Of a stretch of DNA of 64,000 nucleotides, positions 55,474-64,000 are shown one piece after another (the first letter of the stretch is position 1; each line of letters begins with the position of its first letter). The stretch spans positions 3,107,501 through 3,171,500 of the forward strand of contig CM066988.1 in the NCBI GenBank assembly GCA_033977485.1, given 5' to 3'. The DNA is from Hydrangea macrophylla (Eukaryota > Streptophyta > Magnoliopsida > Cornales > Hydrangeaceae). The notes under the pieces were generated by a model. The model did no database searches. It was not told the origin of the DNA and saw nothing but the letters and a program-made list of their open reading frames with translations. The position numbers and the translations under genes are program-made.

Positions 55474-57243
55474 TTATTTTAGCTCGAGTTTGGGGACTTC
55501 AAGACTAGACGGCAAAGGAATAGAGTCACGTGGGGGAAGTTTTTCAAATTGGGAGCACCACATGACATTCTCTTTGACTTCCTTGGATTCATGGGATTCC
55601 AAGGCATCCTCCACCTCAAGCTCAAGTACAGAATACTCGAGCAAAGAAACACCGTCGGGGGTGGTTTCTTGAATAGGACGTGAATCAAGAGGTTCCTCCA
55701 AGCACGTGAAGTTAAAGGACTCATGGGTAAGAGTATCAATGAAGTCGACCTCACAAATGTCATCATCGTTGAGATCCGGTTGGTCTATGAGATTGTAGAC
55801 ATTAACCTCCGCGGTCATGTTACCGAAAAACAATTTCATGTTCCCATTCCTACAATGTATTTGGGCATTGATAGTGGCTAAGAATGGTCGACCAAGGATG
55901 ATAGGGATGGGAGACGTCCCACCCTCAACCGGTTGTGTGTCCATGACAATGAAATCCGCCGGGTAGTAGAAAGCATAGACCTGGACCAACACATCCTCAA
56001 CTATCCCTTTTGGTACCCTAATAGAGCGATCGGCTAATTGCAAGACAGTTTGTGTCTCCTTAAGTTCTCCGAGGCCTAATTGAAGATAAACCGAATAGGG
56101 TAGGAGGTTGACACTAGCACCAAGATCCAAGAGGGCCTTTTCAATTTTGAAATTCCCTATGACACAAGAAACGGTAGGACAACCGGGGTCTTTATATTTC
56201 GGAGGGATATTGTCGCGGATGCAAGAAGTTGCTTGTGCCGCCATGTAGGCTTGCTTTTGCACATTGAACTTGCGTTTTCTTGAGCAAAGATCCTTTAAGA
56301 ATTTGGCAACACCGAGAACATCCTTGATCATGTCAAGAAGAGGAATGTTAATCTTGACCTCTTTTAGCATTTTGAAAATTTCCAGGGTCTTGCCCTTGTT
56401 TTCCTTTGGCTTTAACCTTTGAGGGAAAGGTGGGGTTGGGACATATTTGGAAATATTTGGGTCAAGAGGCAAACTTGCCTTGGAGGTGGATGTCCCATTC
56501 TCAATAACCAGTGGGATGGTTGTTTCAACATCATTAGGTTTTGACCTCTTCCCCTCTCTACGCTCGTCAACAAATTGTTCTTTTAGATTTTCCGTAGGTT
56601 CTTCGGGAACCTCACGGACTTTGTTATCAACAACTTTTCCACTCCTTAAAGTGGTGACAGCTTTGACATGTTCGGTGGTGGGATCGTTTGGCCCGGAACT
56701 TCCAACGGCCATTTGACCCTTGGGGTTTGGAATTGGTTGGGCCAGAAATTTTCCCTTTTCATTCACATGTTGAGAACTAGCCAATTGGCTAAAAGAATTA
56801 CGCATTTCATTCATGAATTGAAGCATTTGTGCGGAATTTTGATCAAGCTTTTGAGCTTGTTGATCTTGCCTTTTCATAAGCGTTTGCATTTGATCCTCAA
56901 GGGACTTCTTATGTGGAGGCACATAAGAGTTCGATGAGGATGGACCATGAGGAAAAGGCGGAGGTGGAGGTGGAAAATTATTTTGAAAGTGTTGTGGAGG
57001 TGACATTTGTGGTGGCCCGTGATTAGGCTCATTCCTCCATCCTTGATGAGGTGGATTTTGATTTTGATTTTTCCATCCCGGATTGTATGATTCGCCATAA
57101 GAGGGATTGAATGGCTTCTTATATGTTCCCATGGCATTAGCTTGCTCGTGCAAGATTTCTTTGAAAGCCGGGATGGTTGGACAGGTATTGGTTGGATGAC
57201 CAATCTTTTCACAAATGGCACAAGTTTCTTCCACGAAAGCCAC
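55474..57243 (-). pseudogene. Athila gag C-terminus and aspartic protease
   Basis: The frame continues gag after an in-frame TAA at 57259-57261. It starts with zinc knuckle CAICEKIGHPTNTC, then a Pro/Asn/His-rich linker (about residues 35-110), then a retropepsin-like domain: ALLDLGASVNLLPYSVY (active-site D-L-G-A), VDVLVQVY-like strand and IPIILGRPFLATINAQI. The protease would mature Gag-Pol. The sequence reaches the RT frame without a shift, broken only by the TAA at 55474-55476. Confidence 0.88.
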
Positions 57244-57258
57244 GGGTTGTGTGGCTTT

Positions 57259-58269
57259 TTATGTAGCTTGTGCCGCTCCGGCCTCTTCTTTGGCTTGCTC
57301 CATTGTTTCTATTTTTCTTTGAAGTTTAGCAATGGTGGCACGCAAGTCATCCTCTTGATTTAGTTCGAGGATTCCGGGAGAGGATGACTTAGTAGAAGGG
57401 GTGGCGGTGGTTACGGTCGTCTTTGCTTTATTGGCATTCCGATCATGGGGATCCGATGTGTCCCAAGCTTGAGTTGTGTCGGCCACATACTCGAAGTGTG
57501 CCTCTGCTTCCTCAGGGGGAAGCATCATGAATTGTCCATGGCACATAGTTTCAATGAGTTGTTTGGAGGCTAGTTGGAGTCCGGCATGGAAAGTCGAGAC
57601 TAACCTCCATTTCTCGAAATTATGATGAGGGCACATATTGAGCAAGTCCTTAAACCTCTCCCAACACCTAGTAAATGATTCGAATTCCCCTTGCTTAAAA
57701 CTTTGAATCATTTGTCTGAGAGTATTTGTGCGATGCATGGGGAAGAATTTTTTTAGGAATTGGGATTGCATTTCGTGCCATGTCCCAATGGATTGAGGTT
57801 TCAAGGAGTTGAGCCATGTTTTGGCTTTGTCCTTGAGAGAGAATGGGAAGAGTTTGAGCCAGAGAACGTCCTCCGAACAATTTTGATCGCTAAATGTAAT
57901 GCACATATCCTCAAACTCTTTAAGGTGGAGGTAGGGTTGTTCGTTATCCATACCACAGAAGGTAGGAAGTAACGAAATCATCCCAAGACGGTAGTGAAAT
58001 TGTCCAGCATTGTAAGGGAAAATAATGCAAGACGGGGTAGAGATTCTCTCTGAATGGAGATAGTCCTCAAGGGGACGCGCGTTATCCCCTTGATAATTTC
58101 TCTCACCTTGTTCACTCAAATTGTCGCCCATTGCGGCGGAATCGGTAGATGATTGAAAGAATGGGGATTCGGAAGGCGTCGGGGAAGATGGTAGTGGACG
58201 CCGATAAGAGCTTGAGCTCGAGGATTCCGGGTGTTCGACGAAGGGAATGCCGCCGACACCATTATGCAT
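57259..58269 (-). CDS. Athila Gag N-terminal part
   Basis: 336 residues from the ATG at 58269, about 45 bp after the PBS. The retrotransposon gag domain is at about residues 110-250 (HLKEFEDMCITF, LFPFSLKDKAKTWLNSL, FLKKFFPMHRTNTLRQM, SFTRCWERFKDLLNMCPHH). It ends at a TAA in frame with the knuckle-protease frame, so the original gag was longer. A coiled-coil-like stretch (ATIAKLQRKIETMEQAKEEA) precedes the stop. Confidence 0.88.
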   Translation of the reverse strand: MHNGVGGIPFVEHPESSSSSSYRRPLPSSPTPSESPFFQSSTDSAAMGDNLSEQGERNYQGDNARPLEDYLHSERISTPSCIIFPYNAGQFHYRLGMISLLPTFCGMDNEQPYLHLKEFEDMCITFSDQNCSEDVLWLKLFPFSLKDKAKTWLNSLKPQSIGTWHEMQSQFLKKFFPMHRTNTLRQMIQSFKQGEFESFTRCWERFKDLLNMCPHHNFEKWRLVSTFHAGLQLASKQLIETMCHGQFMMLPPEEAEAHFEYVADTTQAWDTSDPHDRNANKAKTTVTTATPSTKSSSPGILELNQEDDLRATIAKLQRKIETMEQAKEEAGAAQAT

Positions 58270-58314
58270 TAAAATATTGGAGTAGGGTATCCGGGTCCGT
58301 TGAAATGCAGCTAG

Positions 58315-58332
58315 TCCCCGGCAACGGCGCCA
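58315..58332 (-). other. Primer binding site, tRNA-Asp type
   Basis: The minus strand reads TGGCGCCGTTGCCGGGGA, the PBS typical of Athila-group elements, 6 nt from the LTR end at 58339. Confidence 0.93.
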
Positions 58333-58338
58333 AAAACT

Positions 58339-59867
58339 TGTTCGGTGGTGGGATCGTTTGATTCAAGTGCAAATCAATCGTAACAAGTAATACTCGGGTA
58401 GGTACGAGATCGATTTCCACGGGGACTAGACTGGGAGATTATAGTTTCAAGACACGAACACACTACTATCGTAGCCAAAAAGAAAAAAAAGGTGGTTGAT
58501 TTAAGGTTATCTAACTCTAAATCTAAAACTAACATGCGACAGAAACTAAAGTAAAGAAGGCAACTAATTAAGCTAAATGATTAAACGACGGGTAAAAATT
58601 AACTGCAACAAGCAAGCGAGAACAATGAGTTGATTTACTAAAGAGAAAAAGGGCTAGGGGTCATGCTACCAACCTTGGATCTTACAAGGATAAATCTTAG
58701 GGATTTGGAGGGAACTTCTCAAGTGAACAAAGTTCCTTGGGTGCCAACTATCAAACATGTAGGTTGTCAACCCCACTATGAAGATGAAAGCTTGAGGGAA
58801 CTAAGGGCAAATGTTGGATTGGTAATATAGATTCAATAACCTCCATTGCCTGACAATGGAGGTAAAGAAACAGACATATTACAAACCCAACACTCTTTAA
58901 TCACTCAAGAAGATCCAAAACCTTGAGATTTTCATGAAACACATAGATCCATAGGTGGGTTCATGACCCCTAACCTAGAAAACTAGCTACACATGGATTT
59001 AATTAGATAAACATTAACTCAAACATTAAAAGAGTAGAGAGACATCACCATAAATGCAATCAACCACTTCAAGGAAGAGAGAATCCAATAAATAACTTCA
59101 ATAAATGCTCCAAAAGAAGAAACCAAGCTTGCAAGTTGAAGAATCTCTCACAAACTCACTTACAAGCCCTAAACCTAGCTAATCTATGAACAAAATAAGA
59201 AGAAATCCTAAAGAGATACAAGAGGATTAGGAGAGAGAAACTATACTACTGTAAGAACTAGGTCAAGCCCCCAAAAAATGAGTTATAATGGGTTACTTAT
59301 ACAAAATCCTCGGAGTGGCAAACTTATAAAACAAAGATTGCAGAAACAGGGTCATTCGACCGGTCGAACGGGGCTATTCGACCGGTCGAATGCCCCTCTG
59401 CATGATTGTTATAAAAGAACACACAAAGTGGACCGGTCGAATGGGGCAAGTCAACCGGTCGAATACCCCTCTGCCTTGAATCTTCACTGCTTTTCAACAA
59501 GTTTGCAAACTGATCACTAATATTGCCATAACTCCTCGCTCCGGCCTCTGATTGAGGTGAAATTCGCGGCTACGCGAAGAAGACTCGCAGAGCTAGCTTT
59601 ACCAAGTTACTATCAATCTCCAAACACTTAGAGTCCAAAAGCAAGAGAGAAGTGGCCGCAATGGACGAGATCTTCAACCGAGGCTTGCCTCCCGACTCGG
59701 ATCGTCAAAAGGACCTGCAAAACACTAGAATAACCCGTGTAAAAGATGTAAATAGAAGAAATGAAGGTTATGCAAAAAGAGTGCGTAAATAATGTACTTA
59801 GAGGCTCCAGGAGTGGAATTTTGCACAAAAACAAAACCAAACTCAAGCAAAAATATGTGATAAATCA
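58339..59867 (-). repeat. 5' LTR of the Athila element
   Basis: 1,529 bp, TGTTCGGTGG...GATAAATCA, followed by TGCAC. It carries the palindrome module at 59355-59368, 59377-59390, 59429-59442 and 59451-59463 (the last with CG decayed to CA), with a TATA-like run about 50 bp to its left. Confidence 0.95.
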
Positions 59868-59872
59868 TGCAC

Positions 59873-60148
59873 TAAAATTCAATGATAAGTGGCTTTGGAA
59901 GACATTCTGGGCTCAAAAGGTGATTCCTGTGAAAGTTGGAGATAGTAGCAGCCTCAGTAAATTAAATTTTTGCCAAGGAATACTTTAAATTTGAGAAATT
60001 TCTCCACAGATATAAAATGTAGATCTTTGAGTTACGGACGTGTGGTCACAAACAGTGAGTTAATACGAGGTTCGAGTCAAAAGTTATCGTAATTCTACGA
60101 TCGGTGCACAAAGCTGAGAAAATCTGAGAAAAGTTGAAAACATAGTAT
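59873..60148 (+). other. Unassigned flank; weak LINE-like frame
   Basis: Together with the bases left of 47068, one plus frame reads ENALKFNDKWLWKTFW, loosely like the ALLGKWLWR motif of plant LINE proteins, with stops close by. Too short to classify. Confidence 0.25.
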
Positions 60149-63131
60149 TGTGGATATCGCATTTTCTCCTACCCATAGCTTTTCTTTTAAGATTCCCTAT
60201 TCAAAACGAGTCGCCACTTAATTTTTAAAAGAAAAATTAAGAAACCATTTTAAAGCAAACCGATCTTTTGGAATCCAGAGATTAACTAGGTCCGGGGATT
60301 ATGGAATGAGAGAGGAAGGAGCTCGACAGACTAAAACACCCTCTCTTATCCTATCTCGTGATAGGCCTCTACTCAATATCCTTTTAATCGATTTATTAAT
60401 CTAAGTGTGTCCTCAACTAATACATATGTATAAATATACATCACAAAAGCATGTTCAAAGGGTGTAAGATTGCTAAGGGGAAAATAACATTCAAAAGCCA
60501 CATAATTCATTTAGCAAGCGACATGATATGCAAAAAGGAACAAGGAAACTTACCCGGGATCCGGCCGTGAAAATTAAACGTGCAATGCATGAATACAAAA
60601 GTAAATCCTAATATAGAGAGTCACTAATTCACGTATACAAATAAAACAAGACCTATTTCTAAGGTGTCGTACATGGAGTCGAAGATTGATAGAAAAATCA
60701 ATGGAGCAATTAAACTAGAGAGGGGTTGAGAAATTGTACCTCAAATGCGCTACAAAACAAAGGTTAGTGTTCACTTTTAAACAAAGCACATGATTGAATC
60801 CTAAGTAGCAATTCCTAACAAGAGGCGAATTCTATTTTCAAGTATAAATCCTTATGGATGAATGCATATGGATACATGAATATGAATGACGTGAAAGTTG
60901 TGAACTATTCATTGATTTGGATCATTTAGCTTTTGGTTTTCAAGCTTAAGAAATCTTTATTAGAGTATAGTATAAGCCTTAGGTTAAGAAAAGGTCATTT
61001 GAACCATTATTTACAAAGTCGGTTAAATCTGTCACAAGATTCTGAAAATTCTAGAGAGTAAACCCGAATTTCAAAGAAATAAGAGGAATGGTTCCAGTGT
61101 TTTGATCTTGAAAATTTTTAGACACAAATTGCCTTTGTGAGTCTAGTTTTTAACCCAAAAAGAAAATCAACGTTTCAATGGTTAGATCTCCGGGAATTAA
61201 GCAAACACTAGACATCACTCAGATTTTTATAACTCTTTGTCCAGAATTCTTGCACGATATTTTTTAAAAATAGTAAAAAATTAGAATCACTTTGGTCTTT
61301 TTAGGGTATCTTCCTAACACATTAAACTATCTAGAAAAAATTATTGAGGGTGAAAGATATTTGATTAAGGTTCTGATTTACTTATTTTGAAGAGATGTTA
61401 CTGTTCTGAAATTCTGGACAGATTGTTGTTGTTTCACAAAACTCATGACCAAACCACTTTGAACTTAAAACCTCACTAAAGAAAAAATTACAGTGGTAGA
61501 ACTTTGAGTTATAGACACTTTCCCATTGGTTTCATTTAATTCCAACGGTTAGATTTTTAACTAAAAATCCTTGATTAAAAACAGTTTGTGAACCCACTGT
61601 TTCGTTTGTCAAGTTCGACTTTATTTGTTAATCCCAACTATTAAACCAAAGAGTTGGGCTTAAACCAAATCATTCTCTCCTACCGTTTGATGGTCATGGG
61701 AGACTAAGGAGACTTCAATAGATTTAAATGAAGTATGAATAAACTTCACAAAATCTCAAGACAATAAATCTAAACCATGGGAATAGGCTTAGATTCATAC
61801 TACTTCTCCTAACATTTGATGGTCATTGGAGACATAAGAACACTTAACTTGTGGATTTTAATGAAGTATAAGGAACTTCATAAAATCTCAAGACAAAGAA
61901 CCTAGACCATGAATATAGGCTTAGATTCAAATCACCTCTCCTACCACTTGATGGTCATTAGAGACTAAGAACACTTCAACTTGTGGATTTTAATGATGTA
62001 TAAGGAACTTCATAAAATCTTCAAAGTAATGAGTTTAAACTATGGATGAAGTTTGGATTCATTGACTCAATATACAAAAATCAATCTCAATCCTCTCATG
62101 AATCATAAGTTCATAAGAATATTGAGGGAATCTAAACACAAGGATTCAAGTAAGACATTGAAAGTCTTATGAATCCCAAAACATAGACATAGTCAAAAGA
62201 AGAGAAGAAATCAAACTTCAAACAACATCAAACTTCAAAGTTTATTTAACTTTAATCCCAAGGCTATTTTGATCCAAACTAATGATATGAGAGTCCAATC
62301 ACAATATGTGTGGTGTGTGATGAAATGAGGTGGGAAGAAAGGTTTTGAAAATGTGTAAAAGATCCTAAGTACCTACATATTGTGATTGAACTTGAATGTT
62401 AAAGCTAAATAATTTAGAGTTTAGGTCTAATTATCCTCAACTCCTTCTTGTTGCTTCAAGATCTTCCAAGAATGATGATCAAGCTCTTCTCCCAGCTTCT
62501 TTCTTCTAATTCCACTTCTCTCTTAATTTAGAAGGTTGTTTGAAAGAGAATCAATATTGGGATCCTAACATTCTAAATTTTCCAGTATGTAATAATGGGA
62601 TACACATCCTCTATATATAGGCAATTTTGGTTATTTTGGGAAATTCGCAGCCAAAACCCTAATTTTCGCCGCCTTTTGATGATATAAACCGACCTATTTT
62701 AGGATAGGCTGTTACAAAAATGCGGCACTCGGGATTGCCGATGCGGCAGTCACTGATTGCCGCAACGACATTCAATAAGTGCCAGAACGGCAATTAGTGA
62801 ATGCCGCGGACAACTCCGCAGATTGCCGTTTTTCTGTAGAAATCCATATATTTTGTGGCATTTGATGAAATTAGCAGCATTTACTGAACGCTATATGACA
62901 CTTCACAGATTGCCGTACGACAACCCGTGACTGCCGCAGACTCTTCTATGTGCCATTTTCCTCTATTTTCCCGTTTTTCTCTTTTTCCTTTCTTATTTTG
63001 AATTGGAAGAACCTTCGTAAGAGCTTGAATCACCTTTGGAAGTCTTAGATTAGCCGGACGTTTGTCATCATCGGATCTTAGAGGTAGCATTCCCCTTAAT
63101 TCGACGTTTGGTCAAAATCGGGGTGTCTACA
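60149..63131 (-). repeat. 3' LTR of a large gypsy element (Ogre/Tat-like), 3.0 kb
   Basis: On the minus strand it starts TGTAGACACCCCG (63131) and ends GATATCCACA (60149). Right of 63131 a purine-rich tract in the minus sense (AGAGGGACAAAC, about 63132-63143) marks the internal side, so this is the 3' LTR of a minus-strand element that continues off the right edge. TGTAGACACCC starts and very long LTRs are usual for Ogre/Tat elements; the lineage is inferred. No coding sequence inside. Confidence 0.75.
62611..62940 (-). promoter_or_regulatory. LTR TATA box with TTGCCG/CGGCA cluster upstream
   Basis: The minus strand has CTATATATAG at about 62611-62620. From about 62720 to 62940 TTGCCG, TGCCGC or the inverse CGGCA appears about ten times (e.g. 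GATTGCCGATGCGGCAG, GATTGCCGC, ACGGCAAT, GCAGATTGCCG twice). This is a GC-rich island in AT-rich LTR. Confidence 0.45.
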
Positions 63132-64000
63132 GTTTGTCCCTCTTCGACAGAGCTTGGAACAACGCGTGTCACAAGTGAATGTCGAAGCCTGTGTGAAGAC
63201 AAGCCTTTGACTAGACTGTCGAATTTAGGTAAGAACAAAGTGCGTTACAAAAACGGCTGCGCAAACGATTCACGTCGGTCTTGCTCAAAGGTGAGCTGCC
63301 TACGTATCCTTTTGGGAATCAGACCAAGACGTAGTTCGGGCCAGGGACAAGCACATACAAGCACAAATAGTCATACGGATGGACGCACCTATCCTGTCGT
63401 GATGCACGTGCTCATGCAATGATGTTTGTATGCGATCTCATGCTTTATAAATGATATGATTCAAAAAATCGTGCTATCGCGACGTATCCAGATGTAGTCC
63501 AAACCTCACGCTCTTCAATGCTCTTGATCACTCCGAATTAGAGACGAGTTTTTATCATTACATATACTTTTTTAGAGTTCGGAGTTTTTGATTATCGGGA
63601 TGATTCTTTTTAAGATTTGTGACTATCCTGACACAGTTATACAAATGCAATTGACTGGGTTGCGCTTCGCGACTTAGACCCCGGTGTCAATGCGTGTTTG
63701 CCCTAAAAATCCGCAGCCCTTCGGCCTCGTCGGATATGTTTTCTCTGAAAATAATCCGCAGCCCTTCGGCCCCGTCAGATATGTTTGCTCTAAAATAATC
63801 CGCAGCCCTTCGGCCCCGCGGATATGTTTGCTCTAAAATAATCCGCAGCCCTTCGACCCTGTTGGATATGTTTGCTCAAAAATAATCCGCAGTCCTTCGG
63901 CCCCGTCGAATATGTTTGCTTTAAAATAATTCGCAGCCCTTCGGCCTCGTCGGATATGTTTCGCATTTCAAAATTAAGGGTCAATCAGACCCAAATTCAA
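63132..64000 (-). other. 3' internal end of the right-edge gypsy element
   Basis: Lies between the polypurine tract and the window edge. No long frame is open on either strand and no RT, integrase or gag motif is visible, so it is likely the 3' untranslated part. Confidence 0.6.
63711..63974. repeat. 44-bp tandem repeat, six copies
   Basis: Units of 43-45 bp start CCGCAGCCCTTCGGCC at 63711, 63756, 63800, 63843, 63887 and 63931, each followed by a TCGGATATGTTTGCTCTAAA-like half. Copies differ by a few bases. Frames through it are artefacts of the repeat. Confidence 0.92.

Larger units (their letters stand above)
47068..59872 (-). mobile_element. Athila/Calypso-type Ty3/gypsy retrotransposon, complete, TSD TGCAC
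   Basis: The element is 47073-59867 (12,795 bp) with TGCAC on both sides (47068-47072 and 59868-59872). Minus-strand layout: 5' LTR 58339-59867, PBS for tRNA-Asp (TGGCGCCGTTGCCGGGGA), gag, protease, RT, RNase H, integrase, third ORF, a long non-coding 3' region, polypurine tract and 3' LTR 47073-48605. The tRNA-Asp PBS, large size and third ORF place it in the Athila group. By eye the LTRs differ at about 2% of sites, many at CpG, and coding lesions are few, so it is fairly young but disabled. Confidence 0.95.

Noticed and set aside
59873..60148. LINE retrotransposon
   Set aside because: One short motif-like stretch with nearby stops is not enough.
63711..63974. CRISPR-like regular repeat
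   Set aside because: Units are adjacent head-to-tail with no unique spacers, and this is plant DNA in a retroelement; a tandem repeat explains it.

Overview
This window is nuclear DNA of a flowering plant, probably a woody eudicot. It holds two ordinary intronless plant genes: a mitochondrial-type P-class PPR protein resembling Arabidopsis EMB1025, and a cationic amino acid transporter of the CAT1/CAT5/CAT8 group. They sit in a thick layer of nested transposable elements typical of plants. Nothing bacterial, organellar or viral was seen. The species cannot be named from the sequence.

Layout. 1-4969: 5' part (minus strand) of a Ty3/gypsy element with a fully open gag-pol frame running off the left edge and a 1.9 kb 5' LTR. 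It is inserted into the RT region of a degenerate Ty1/copia element (4970-6130 and about 10662-12080). That copia is split again by a young gag-only LTR element (6136-10656, 5-bp TSD ATTGA). 13155-15113: PPR gene. 16593-16903: complete 311-bp TRIM (TSD GTGAT). 17756-20315: gag-remnant LTR element whose two LTRs do not match. 22356-24110 (minus): amino acid transporter. 26072-31049: MITE hairpin, 2.9 kb solo LTR (TSD GTGTG), two further MITEs and a hAT-type element with an 8-bp TSD. 31669-41502: degenerate Ty1/copia element whose 3' LTR carries a long inverted repeat. 41503-about 46560: MULE inserted in the copia 5' LTR. It carries a small two-exon GRF zinc-finger/transmembrane gene and a decayed transposase, and is itself interrupted by an LTR. 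47073-59867: 12.8 kb Athila/Calypso-type gypsy element (TSD TGCAC, tRNA-Asp-type PBS) with gag, protease, RT, RNase H, integrase and a third ORF. 60149-64000: 3' LTR and 3' internal end of another large gypsy element with a 44-bp tandem repeat.

The signal I find most interesting is in the LTR promoters. In at least three unrelated families (gag-only copia, the LTR inside the MULE, Athila) and more weakly in two others, a cluster of family-specific, self-complementary, CpG-rich motifs sits roughly 10-200 bp upstream of the LTR TATA box. The motifs are TTCGACCGGTCGAA, CAGTCGACTG, TTCGATCGATCGAA, CCGACG/CGTCGG and TTGCCG/CGGCA. In the Athila element a second copy of the same 130-bp module lies between pol and the third ORF, where it could act as an internal promoter or enhancer. 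All functional statements come from reading the sequence by eye and from family knowledge; no search or alignment program was run.
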